Assembly: GCF_024159265.1 (NCBI RefSeq)
Contig: NZ_JAMYWY010000001.1
Span: 5,766,001-5,830,000 of the forward strand
DNA from: Paenibacillus sp. 1781tsa1
Lineage (GTDB): Bacteria > Bacillota > Bacilli > Paenibacillales > Paenibacillaceae
Length of the DNA stretch: 64,000 nt
Reading direction: 5' to 3'
Positions 50,999 through 59,309 of the stretch are shown one piece after another. Under the pieces are notes generated by a model, which saw only the letters and a list, made by a program, of their open reading frames with translations, had not been told where the DNA came from and did not search any database. Position 1 is the first letter of the stretch; the number at the start of each line of letters is the position of its first letter. A program made the translations under genes and the position numbers.

Positions 50999-52619
50999 CC
51001 ATTACCTTCGTGGTTAAACCTTCCCACGTAAAGTCAAGTGCATCATTCTTCACATCAGGCGGGCCCGTTTGACCCTCAGCTATGCGTTTAAGCAGCTCTG
51101 TATCATCCGGTACTTCAGGCGGATCATATCCATCGCCTGCCACCACGTCGGGAATGAAGCTAATTTCCCCCGTTTCCTGCGGCATCACATGAATCTCCAC
51201 CTCCTCATCATGCTCCATCTCCAGGTCGGGCGGTGTATACCCCTGAGGCCAGAGCGTGATCCGACCACCATCAGGGAGAGCATAATTCTCCATCTCCGCC
51301 TGATCAATGGAATACAGTTCCACGTTATTGATCTTCCAATAGCTGTAATTCCTCTCAAAGCTGAACTTGTACTGGTGTGGATATTCATCGGAACCTTGAG
51401 TATCTGGTTGCGGAATTGTTGTGCCATTAGGGCCCGGTAGAGCTGGTTGTTTAACCTTCCAATTACGGGCATAGGTAATATCTGCGGTACAATCATAGGT
51501 AATCGTCCCTTTCTGTTTGCCAAAGGTATGCTGGAACAGATAATTCATCGCCCACGTATTGGCATACAGGTGCTCCGAAGTCGGGATCCCCCGCGTGGCA
51601 TCAAAATGAATGCCGTTGGTTGGGTCATCCGCCAGAATATGCCCTTGGGCCCCCGGATCCATAAATGAAGTTTGTGGTGAAGCTACTTCATTCGGGGGAT
51701 TGATGGTAGGTTTGCAGACTGCCCTCCCGTCTGGGATAGGATCATCAGGAATAACTGTCGTTACTTTACGATATACACCTACTACATTCGTACCTCCAAG
51801 ATAATTTGTAAAATTTCTTTCTGATAACTTTGCATTTCTCTCTGGATCACCCGTTTGTACAAAATTCTGTTCATTTAACTTCCGTTTAGACTGAACATAC
51901 GACTTCACTAGCTTATAGGTATCACCTTGAAACGGATAAGTTTTATCTAACATTACTGTATCTACTGGTTTACCTACTGGCCAATTTTTATCTACATCTT
52001 CAATGTCGCTCTCTACTTTTGCAGAATACATCTCTGTCCCTTCACTAGTTCGATATATCTTGGTAACTGGATAGAATCCATTCACTTTTACAGGAATATC
52101 ATAGTACTGTCTGAACTTACTTGGGTCAGCCCAACTTTCAGCATTCTTTATACTCTGAAGAGTCACGAAATCCGTATTAGGTCTGGATCCGTTAATAACA
52201 TGAAATATAGAGCTTAACCAAATCTGTCCACCATTGGTTATCTTCTCGAGTCCAGCAGCTTCTAAAGCATCATTCACTTGATTAACAGGAATATTGAAAT
52301 ATGTAGTAACCGTTCCATTAGTATTATGTACTTCTCCTACCTGAGTAATTCTGACTACACCATGCGGCCCCCCTTGTTGAGGGGCACAATTGGTTGAGGT
52401 GCATCTTGCATTACGAGCTATTGTGAATCCGACCGTTTTATACCGAATGGATGTGGTTGCTCCTGTTGAGGTTGTACTAAATTTAATTGAACCTGACGGC
52501 TCAAATTGAATATCATCTGCAGCATATGCTACAGGTTTGATACTGAACACAACCAGTAATTCTATTATTAATGAAACCATCAAAAAACATAAGACGAATC
52601 TCTTGAGAAGCTTCTTCAT
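50979..52619 (-). CDS. Large secreted protein copy A, N-terminal part
   Basis: 546 codons from an ATG that overlaps the SLH gene stop (ATGA). A signal peptide (MKKLLKRFVLCFLMVSLIIE ... VAYAADD) is followed by an N-terminal region (about 35-310) that has no counterpart in copy B. The shared part begins at INPPNEVASPQ and contains GIPTSEHLYANTWAMNYLFQ, YSYWKINNVELYS and PQGYTPPDLEMEHDEEVEI. It stops at TGA (50979) because of a one-base insertion relative to copy B. If shifted, the whole protein would be about 1,120 residues. Confidence 0.7.
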   Translation of the reverse strand: MKKLLKRFVLCFLMVSLIIELLVVFSIKPVAYAADDIQFEPSGSIKFSTTSTGATTSIRYKTVGFTIARNARCTSTNCAPQQGGPHGVVRITQVGEVHNTNGTVTTYFNIPVNQVNDALEAAGLEKITNGGQIWLSSIFHVINGSRPNTDFVTLQSIKNAESWADPSKFRQYYDIPVKVNGFYPVTKIYRTSEGTEMYSAKVESDIEDVDKNWPVGKPVDTVMLDKTYPFQGDTYKLVKSYVQSKRKLNEQNFVQTGDPERNAKLSERNFTNYLGGTNVVGVYRKVTTVIPDDPIPDGRAVCKPTINPPNEVASPQTSFMDPGAQGHILADDPTNGIHFDATRGIPTSEHLYANTWAMNYLFQHTFGKQKGTITYDCTADITYARNWKVKQPALPGPNGTTIPQPDTQGSDEYPHQYKFSFERNYSYWKINNVELYSIDQAEMENYALPDGGRITLWPQGYTPPDLEMEHDEEVEIHVMPQETGEISFIPDVVAGDGYDPPEVPDDTELLKRIAEGQTGPPDVKNDALDFTWEGLTTKVMDGSTVV

Positions 52620-53932
52620 TTCACTTCACGTACTATAGAGTTGTCACTAAATAATGTAGCCATGCCACTGACCTTCAAATCATACGTATTTGAATTCGTA
52701 GATAACGGAATATCTGCATATCCTGCATATTTTTTTCCTTTTTTAAAGGTATCAGCATCTATGAAACGTTCATCAAATATGATGTTTTCGTATTTAATGT
52801 AAGATTTGATCTCAAAACTAAACTTAGTTCGAATAAAATAACCAGCTAACTTATCCGCATCAGTCACCATAGAAGGTTCTGCTACCAAAGACCCTGTCAT
52901 GATGATTTTGTTTTCCTTAACCCACTTCACATATCGTCTCATATCCGCAAGTACCACCCTGAAAGCCTGATTGTGATATGTAAATAATGTATTGGCCCAT
53001 TCTTCATCAATTGTTCTGTAGTCTACGTTAAGCATTAAGTTATAGTAATTCTCCGTTGTTTGTTTCCATTGATCCATTAGAGCCTTGTTGTTAAAGTTTC
53101 TATCCATCTTGGCTAGTTGAGCAGAAGTTGTATCCACAATAATATTGGGCTTCATCTCATACATCTCGTTCGGATAGTCCTCCAAAATATACGGGAAGTC
53201 TTTTGCATTTCTAGGCAAATTGGTGGTTCGAATGACACGTCCCCACGGATCGCGCTCCGCATTCTTCGCTTTTTCTGCATTCTTTAAAGCCACTGTATCT
53301 ACTTTCAGTGTCTGTCCACTTCGCACTTTACCAATTCGGTCTACAACGGTTAACGCTTGAGCACGAGTGGTTGTACCCTCGGGATCGAGCTTTCCGTTTC
53401 CCGTACCCGAAAGTAACCCATTTTTTACAGCAAGATATAGAAAATCATAATCATCTGTACCAATCTTCCCAATGGCCCGTGCCGCCACGTGTACCATTTC
53501 CATGCGCGTCATGGGTTTAGACCAATCTGAGGATGGAAAATCGGATTCAACATACAAATGATTGACTTTAGCAGATGTGACGTATGTATCATACCACTGC
53601 ACACTGGACTTTGTAGGCTCTACCTCATAGCCCAGTGAACTAACTATGAGCTTTAGAAACTCTGCACGCGTTACTTTATTTTCCGGATAAAACATGCCAT
53701 TGGGATAACCACTAACAATCCCTTTATCCAGCGCCGCCTGAATACTGGATACTGCCCAATGCCCTTGAATATCCTTGAATGATATTTTTTGTCTCGCGTC
53801 ACGATCTGTATTTGAATTCAATGGCTTGCTATTTAAGCTACCATCCAAGGAAATTGATGTTTCCGCATGAACCTGAACTGTCGCTGCTAAAAGGGCTATT
53901 ATCGTACTCAAGACAATTACTTTCTTTTTCAT
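52616..53932 (-). CDS. SLH-domain surface protein, copy A
   Basis: 438 residues. Signal peptide MKKKVIVLSTIIALLAAT to VHAET, then SLH repeats at about 48-95 (FKDIQGHWAVSSIQAALDKG, GMFYPENKVTRAEFLKL), a weaker second (WYDTYVTSAKVNHLYV) and a third ending TTTRAQALTVVDRIGK. The C-terminal 230 residues (from about 210) are unrecognised. I start at the ATG at 53932, which has GAGG at 9 nt; the frame runs 21 codons further. It would be tethered to the secondary wall polymer. It overlaps the large secreted gene by 4 bp, so the two are coupled and may assemble together. Confidence 0.8.
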   Translation of the reverse strand: MKKKVIVLSTIIALLAATVQVHAETSISLDGSLNSKPLNSNTDRDARQKISFKDIQGHWAVSSIQAALDKGIVSGYPNGMFYPENKVTRAEFLKLIVSSLGYEVEPTKSSVQWYDTYVTSAKVNHLYVESDFPSSDWSKPMTRMEMVHVAARAIGKIGTDDYDFLYLAVKNGLLSGTGNGKLDPEGTTTRAQALTVVDRIGKVRSGQTLKVDTVALKNAEKAKNAERDPWGRVIRTTNLPRNAKDFPYILEDYPNEMYEMKPNIIVDTTSAQLAKMDRNFNNKALMDQWKQTTENYYNLMLNVDYRTIDEEWANTLFTYHNQAFRVVLADMRRYVKWVKENKIIMTGSLVAEPSMVTDADKLAGYFIRTKFSFEIKSYIKYENIIFDERFIDADTFKKGKKYAGYADIPLSTNSNTYDLKVSGMATLFSDNSIVREVK

Positions 53933-54022
53933 CTGTGTTGTCCTCATTTCTATAACAATAGTTAATTTCTTCAATATGTAATTTCTTGCTGTCACATATG
54001 CTATAAATAAACTTTAGAACTA

Positions 54023-55318
54023 CTAAATTCCCACACCGCTATCGGCCTGGATAAATAGATCTGCCTTGTTCTGGATATAATCTACAAGATCAGTGGTATG
54101 TTCCAGATGCCATTCATCTAACTGCTTAATACTCATCTGAAGATCCCATACAATTGGCACAAGCCGCTGACTATGACTGCTCTCGGTGTACTCAAAAAAG
54201 TTCCGTTGGATTCGCTCGAAGGTACGGCTCATATCCTGTGCTTGGCGACTCCATTTCCCTGCAATCTCCTTCAGTTCCTCTGGCGTTAACTCGATGGTTC
54301 CTGCCGAGTACCCACCTACAACGTTAACCACAGACTTGAAACCTTTGGATAGGGTATCCCACGCTTCACGTGCATGATCCAGGATGTTATGATCCGAAGG
54401 TTTCCGAGGAGAGTAACTCACTTGTTCTCCCGTAATTTCATCATACAACGTATTATCGATATATCCATCTTCATCGAAGCTATAATGTTTCATATCGTGA
54501 TATCCAGGACCACCCAGTGTATCCTTTATTTTATCCACAGCACCGTAACTTGCATTAAAATCGTCATAATTTTTATCAATCACAAGGGTTGAGCCCACAT
54601 GCCTCTCATACCCTCCAAGCATACCACTTGCAATGAAATCCCCAGGATGAATGAAGTTGGTCACCTGACCATCGAAAGCCCCTTCTTCTGCTTTCCTGCG
54701 CATTTCTGGTGTTAATGATGCCACGACGGTTGGTGCACTAAACGTGACAGCATCTAATCCCGTATACACTGCTGCATATTGTGCATTAGCCCCACCTAGT
54801 GAATGCCCCGTGAGTGTGAAGTCTGCATCCGGATACTTGCCCTGCAACTCCTTCACATAATCTTCCGCTTCGTATAACTGATTATCGGGTCCGATATCTT
54901 TACTCATTCTCTTTCGAGTATCTCCCATTAAATTGTTAAGCCACGTAATCCCTAGTGCATCTTCAGTACCCTGAATAACTCCCCCCCAGGATTCAGGCCA
55001 TGGATTATATTTTCTATCGAACGTAGCTTTTATTTCCGGTAGACCAATATTTAGAACGTCCGTTTTAAGATCAGGGTACGCCCTCTCCAGAGGAGCACTC
55101 CCCTCGGTTCCCCGGAAAGCAATGACGGCTTGTTTAGTTTCAGGATTATAAAAAGTAACAGCATCCATACCCGATGAATTATGTTTTTGATCTAGTACTT
55201 CCCAACCAGGGAGAACGCCTATTTTCTTACCAGTTTCATAATCCTTATACGCTTCTTGCGACATTTTCTTATAAACAAGATCAGTAATCTCTCTATTATT
55301 TGAACTCTCTTTATTCAT
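54023..55318 (-). CDS. Lipase-type alpha/beta hydrolase with WXG-like C-terminal tail, copy B
   Basis: 431 residues, almost identical to copy A from WEVLDQKHN to the C-terminus, with the same GHSLGG nucleophile elbow, RGTEGS strand and LTPEELKEIAGKW tail. Differences cluster at the N-terminus (NNREITDLVYKKMSQEAYKD), in the segment after FIHPGD (FIASGMLGGYERHVGSTLVI) and in the next loop. I choose the ATG at 55318 with AAAGGTGG at 8 nt over the GTG four codons upstream. It starts 21 bp after the lipoprotein B stop. Confidence 0.75.
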   Translation of the reverse strand: MNKESSNNREITDLVYKKMSQEAYKDYETGKKIGVLPGWEVLDQKHNSSGMDAVTFYNPETKQAVIAFRGTEGSAPLERAYPDLKTDVLNIGLPEIKATFDRKYNPWPESWGGVIQGTEDALGITWLNNLMGDTRKRMSKDIGPDNQLYEAEDYVKELQGKYPDADFTLTGHSLGGANAQYAAVYTGLDAVTFSAPTVVASLTPEMRRKAEEGAFDGQVTNFIHPGDFIASGMLGGYERHVGSTLVIDKNYDDFNASYGAVDKIKDTLGGPGYHDMKHYSFDEDGYIDNTLYDEITGEQVSYSPRKPSDHNILDHAREAWDTLSKGFKSVVNVVGGYSAGTIELTPEELKEIAGKWSRQAQDMSRTFERIQRNFFEYTESSHSQRLVPIVWDLQMSIKQLDEWHLEHTTDLVDYIQNKADLFIQADSGVGI

Positions 55319-55339
55319 TAAAATGTCCACCTTTCATTG

Positions 55340-55696
55340 TCATTCCAATTTGTATGGATCGTAACCTTCATTTAACAAAAAATTTTCTAATTCTGGGCTA
55401 AAACTAAATGACTCCGCTCTGTTTTCTTCATAATTAATGGAAACATTAAAAGATTGTTCTTCATGTTGAGAAACATAGCCATAAAAAGTAACCCAACTCA
55501 TTGCCATTTTAGGTTGCATTTGTTCCCTAGTAATTGTCACATCCAAGTCATATGTTTCTTTTAAATACTGAATAGCAGTGGCCCTCGAACGGTCTATAAT
55601 TTCTTTATCTTTTGTATCCACTCTTGAACACCCTCCTAAAATGAAAACTATCATTATGGTAAATGTAATTATCTTTATCATCCGGGACACAACCAT
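55340..55696 (-). CDS. Small lipoprotein, copy B
   Basis: 118 residues with lipobox LGGC and the same fold as lipoprotein A (RSRATAIQYLKETYDLDVT, VTFYGYVSQHEEQSFNVSIN). The two lipoproteins have diverged more than the lipases they accompany, as might be expected if they had different or relaxed partners. Confidence 0.7.
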   Translation of the reverse strand: MVVSRMIKIITFTIMIVFILGGCSRVDTKDKEIIDRSRATAIQYLKETYDLDVTITREQMQPKMAMSWVTFYGYVSQHEEQSFNVSINYEENRAESFSFSPELENFLLNEGYDPYKLE

Positions 55697-55797
55697 CCCT
55701 CACTTTATCAATCTATTTGCAAATAGATAGAAGAAACACTCTGGTAAAAGGATTTCTTCTATCAGGATCTAATCAATAAAACTAACTTGTGTGTTCT

Positions 55798-57912
55798 TTA
55801 ATGCGGTACCTGCGCACTGAAATCATCACGGCTAGAGCGATCGGCATGGTAAAAGACCACGTCTCCGTCCCGCAACGTAAAGCTGTTTCCGTAGCTATCC
55901 TCTACCTGACGCTGAAATCCTTCCATCAACCATTGGTTCATCAGCGGAGCATGGATATATTGCAGATGTGGTGCCGCCAGATTTCCTTCACGGATCGATT
56001 CGAAGTTGAAGTTCACCACGATATACCCATCCTTCAAGAAGATTGGCGATTTAGCATCCAATCCGCCATGCGTACGCCCATACTCCGCCAAGTTTGTTCC
56101 CGCTTGCACCACATAGGGCTCGGCAGGTAGACTGTATTCCCCGTACCACTGTTGAATGGCTGCATTCGCACGCAGGACATCTGCGCTGGCGGTGGTGGGA
56201 ATATTCGTTTTCGGACCGATAAATGTTCGCAGTTGTTCTGGCATCAAGAGTAGGCTGTATCCACCTACCGGAGTTTTCATTTTCGTGAACTTGTCTCGGT
56301 AATACTCCTGATACGCTCGTTCACTCATCATTCCCGGATGGATTTCACCATATCGGTTGTATTTGTACGTCGCTGTATCTCGTAGTTGTTCGGAAGGAAC
56401 TTGACGTAGCCGATCATTTAAAATCACGAACCGCTTCACTTGATCTTCTGTCGAACCGATGCGAATAAAGTTCCGCTGATTGGTGGAGTAATACAGATCC
56501 ACGGGCATACGCGTACGGCCATCCTTACTCACAAAATCAAAGGTTGGGGTGAGACGAATGCCGTCTCGTGGACCAAACATGTTGCCTTTCGTTTTAAAAT
56601 CAAACTTGAAGTGGTATCCCGTCTTCACCGCCACATTCTGATACCCTTGCAGGGGGTGACTGCCCGGGCGAATCGGGACGGTAAACTGGGGTTTGTTCCC
56701 CCGCTTGTCCCCATCGATATCCTGCGTGCCGCTCCAGTAACTGATCCAGGTCGGCGCCAAGCTATTTTTGAAACGGCGGAAGACCAGCTCCCAGTTATAA
56801 TCGGCAATATCGGTAATCTCAAAGTCGTATAGTCGCCCAATGACCTCCACAGATACTTCGTCCGAAGCGGCGTGGTAGTACAGGTCTGTGTTGGCATCGG
56901 GCTGGGCATCAATCTCCGGCTCGGTACTAAAATGCGACGGAGCATTTTCAGCGATATTCCGGAATTGCACCTGGTAGTCTCCCTCATCTACCCACACGGG
57001 TAGATAGAAGGTGGTATCCAGTACCGGGACCTGAACATCAATCCATGTATTCCTTGGATAGAACTGCGTTCGGTCGGCACTGTACACATCAAATGGAAAC
57101 CGGACTTGTTTAACCCGATAATATTTAGCGTAATCTCGATCGCCATATCCCGGGTAGGACCCTGCATCCAGATGTTGTCCGCTGGTCGGGATGCGAACCG
57201 TGAATGGTCGCTCCAAAATGAGCGCCGACCGGTTCATGTTCGGCACCGTTTTCTGGTTATGGGGCTGATCATCCGAGACAAGCGAGTAGTTCACCACTGG
57301 TGTATGGACGGTGACGGTGTTGATCGGATCGACTGGAAAGGTTTTTCCTCCGCTGCCTCCCAAGGTGGTTGGATGGAGGGCATACTGAATCTCCCCTGTG
57401 GAGTCCGTATCCGCTTTATTCAAGAGTGTCTGGGGAATCAACAGCTGATCTTCATACAGCACCTGCTCCCCGGTATTTTTATACGAGCCGATCTTCGTTG
57501 GTGCCGGGATTTGCGTCGGATCCGGTCCATTTTCAACCACCGTGCTGCCATCCATGACGTTTGTCGTTGAACCCTCCCAGGTAAAGTCCAATGCATCATT
57601 TTTCACATCGGGTGGCCCCGTCTGACCCTCCGCTATACCTTTTAATAATCCCTCATCATTCGGTACGGGTAAGGGTGTATACCCAGAGCTCGCCAACACC
57701 TCGGGAACGTAGCTGATCTCACCCGTTTCCTGCGGCATGACATGAATCTCCACATCTTCGTCATGTTCCATCTCTAGCTCCGGCGGTGTATATCCCTGAG
57801 GCCAGAGTGTAATTCGACTTCCATCCGGGAACAGCATAGTTTTCCATTTTAGCCTGTTCGATCGAATACAGTTCAACGTTATTAATTTTCCAGTAGCTAT
57901 AGTTTCGGTCAA
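55798..57912 (-). CDS. Large secreted protein copy B, C-terminal part
   Basis: The real coding homology begins near 57826 at LFPDGSRITLWPQGYTPPEL; the first 25 or so codons are out-of-frame sequence. From there it is nearly identical to copy A through to GDVVFYHADRSSRDDFSAQV, and here the STVVENGPDP junction that is broken in copy A is intact. It is separated from its N-terminal part by an extra base at about 57825-57826. No ribosome binding site is present, so translation alone is doubtful. Confidence 0.65.
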   Translation of the reverse strand: MTETIATGKLITLNCIRSNRLKWKTMLFPDGSRITLWPQGYTPPELEMEHDEDVEIHVMPQETGEISYVPEVLASSGYTPLPVPNDEGLLKGIAEGQTGPPDVKNDALDFTWEGSTTNVMDGSTVVENGPDPTQIPAPTKIGSYKNTGEQVLYEDQLLIPQTLLNKADTDSTGEIQYALHPTTLGGSGGKTFPVDPINTVTVHTPVVNYSLVSDDQPHNQKTVPNMNRSALILERPFTVRIPTSGQHLDAGSYPGYGDRDYAKYYRVKQVRFPFDVYSADRTQFYPRNTWIDVQVPVLDTTFYLPVWVDEGDYQVQFRNIAENAPSHFSTEPEIDAQPDANTDLYYHAASDEVSVEVIGRLYDFEITDIADYNWELVFRRFKNSLAPTWISYWSGTQDIDGDKRGNKPQFTVPIRPGSHPLQGYQNVAVKTGYHFKFDFKTKGNMFGPRDGIRLTPTFDFVSKDGRTRMPVDLYYSTNQRNFIRIGSTEDQVKRFVILNDRLRQVPSEQLRDTATYKYNRYGEIHPGMMSERAYQEYYRDKFTKMKTPVGGYSLLLMPEQLRTFIGPKTNIPTTASADVLRANAAIQQWYGEYSLPAEPYVVQAGTNLAEYGRTHGGLDAKSPIFLKDGYIVVNFNFESIREGNLAAPHLQYIHAPLMNQWLMEGFQRQVEDSYGNSFTLRDGDVVFYHADRSSRDDFSAQVPH

Positions 57913-58525
57913 AGCTGAACCTGTACGTCACATCAACTGTATCCGAATCCTCGGTATCGGGTTGCGGGATAGACGTGCCATTCGGTCCCGGCAGGTCAGG
58001 CTGCTTCACTTTCCAGGTCCGGGCATACGTAAGGTCCGCGGTACAATCATAGGTAATCGTGCCTTGCTGTTTGCCAAAGGTATGCTGGAACAGATAATTC
58101 ATCGCCCACGTATTGGCATACAGGTGCTCCGACGTCGGAATCCCGCGCGTGGCATCAAAATGAATGCCGTTCGTTGGATCATCCGCCAGAATATGCCCTT
58201 GGGCACCAGGTTCCATAAACGCAGTTTCGGGTGCAGCTACCTCATTCGGTGGATTAATGGTATATGTACAGCCTGCGACTCCCCCTGGTGGGGCTGTCCC
58301 ATCACCCACCGTGACTTTTAAGTAAGCTATAAGATCGTATTTATATGAATCGTCGCTTTTCCAACGAACAGAAATTGTAGCGGTTCCCGGGCTTACGCCT
58401 TTAATCTTTCCACTTGGGTTCACTTCAACGATACCTTCCTGATCTGATTTCCATTCCACACCCGAACGAGTGGAGATATCTACCCAGTTGCCAAATTGCT
58501 TAGCTCCATGACTCATCGTAGCCAC
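57761..58525 (-). CDS. Large secreted protein copy B, middle part
   Basis: A 254-codon frame whose coding content actually starts upstream, in the same frame, at about 58604 (WTEQKKIRLTGTQRL). It carries a Big_2 Ig-like module (VEWKSDQEGIVEVNPSGK, GVSPGTATISVRW) and then the shared INPPNEVAAPETAF to YSYWKINNVELYS region. It leaves the true frame after MENYAVPG at an inserted base and ends in nonsense sequence. No plausible start of its own. Confidence 0.6.
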   Translation of the reverse strand: MATMSHGAKQFGNWVDISTRSGVEWKSDQEGIVEVNPSGKIKGVSPGTATISVRWKSDDSYKYDLIAYLKVTVGDGTAPPGGVAGCTYTINPPNEVAAPETAFMEPGAQGHILADDPTNGIHFDATRGIPTSEHLYANTWAMNYLFQHTFGKQQGTITYDCTADLTYARTWKVKQPDLPGPNGTSIPQPDTEDSDTVDVTYRFSFDRNYSYWKINNVELYSIEQAKMENYAVPGWKSNYTLASGIYTAGARDGT

Positions 58526-58604
58526 TTCACCTTTGAGATTGGCTTCTTCATCTTTTTTTAATCGCTGAGTACCTGTAAGTCGAATTTTTTTCTGCTCCGT
58601 CCAC

Positions 58605-59309
58605 TTACTTCGCCATGTTATATTTAAAAGGCGTTAAATATAAGGTACTGTACTTGATTTTTCCACTGGGATTTTTCCCATAATCTTTTGTGTATTCCTG
58701 CACGTATAAATCCGAATCTTTTTTTCCTGTATCCGAAGTTAAGGTTACCACTGTTTTTGTAGGATCCAGTTCGAGTTTGGTAATAAGAGATTTTTTGCCT
58801 TGGAATTCCGTTGTCTCGACTTTTGCAATATGTGGAGCAGGGATGACAACATTCGAGGGCACTTGAACTTCAGTTTGATCAAAATATTTCTCCGGTACAT
58901 ACACCGGATTATCTGCCATCTGAATTCGATCTCGAACTGCTGTTTTCACAGGCGCATACTTGTTTCCGTCCTCAACATAGTTCGCTGGAATATTTCCAAA
59001 AGACGTTTCTGCAATCCACTTGAGACTATCAATCTGGTACCAATACACCCCTGGATTAGCTGTTTTGACCCCTTCAAAGATTCTAACCACTTTTTGATAA
59101 CCCGTTGGTCCCTCAGGAAGGGCTACAGGTGCAGCAAAGTCTTCTAAATCTTTCTGATCCTCGGGGTCAGGACTCACAACAATTTTTTTTAAGTTCTGGG
59201 CTTCGTCATCACTTGCTGCAATTCCAATGTTTTCTATTGGAATGAGTAATAGGCTACTAAACAATAAGAAAAGTACACATTGTTTTAATCCTCTAATTAC
59301 ATTTTTCAT
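58605..59309 (-). CDS. Large secreted protein copy B, N-terminal part
   Basis: 234 codons from an ATG overlapping the SLH B gene stop by 4 bp. A signal peptide (CVLFLLFSSLLLIPIENIGI) leads to a region with no counterpart in copy A (PTGYQKVVRIFEGVKTANPG, YVPEKYFDQTEVQVP, VTLTSDTGKKDSDLYVQEY). It stops at TAA (58605). Removing one base at about 58609-58610 joins it to KWTEQKKIRLTG and the Big_2 module. The complete gene would be 55798-59309, about 1,170 residues with two frameshifts. Confidence 0.65.
   Translation of the reverse strand: MKNVIRGLKQCVLFLLFSSLLLIPIENIGIAASDDEAQNLKKIVVSPDPEDQKDLEDFAAPVALPEGPTGYQKVVRIFEGVKTANPGVYWYQIDSLKWIAETSFGNIPANYVEDGNKYAPVKTAVRDRIQMADNPVYVPEKYFDQTEVQVPSNVVIPAPHIAKVETTEFQGKKSLITKLELDPTKTVVTLTSDTGKKDSDLYVQEYTKDYGKNPSGKIKYSTLYLTPFKYNMAK

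Larger units (their letters stand above)
47400..53932 (-). repeat. Tandem cassette, copy A
   Basis: SLH protein, large secreted protein, lipoprotein and lipase in this transcription order, followed by the WXG-like gene. The same four-gene order occurs immediately upstream at 54023-60559. Lipase and large-protein C-terminal regions are nearly identical between copies; SLH proteins and large-protein N-termini are not. Confidence 0.85.
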
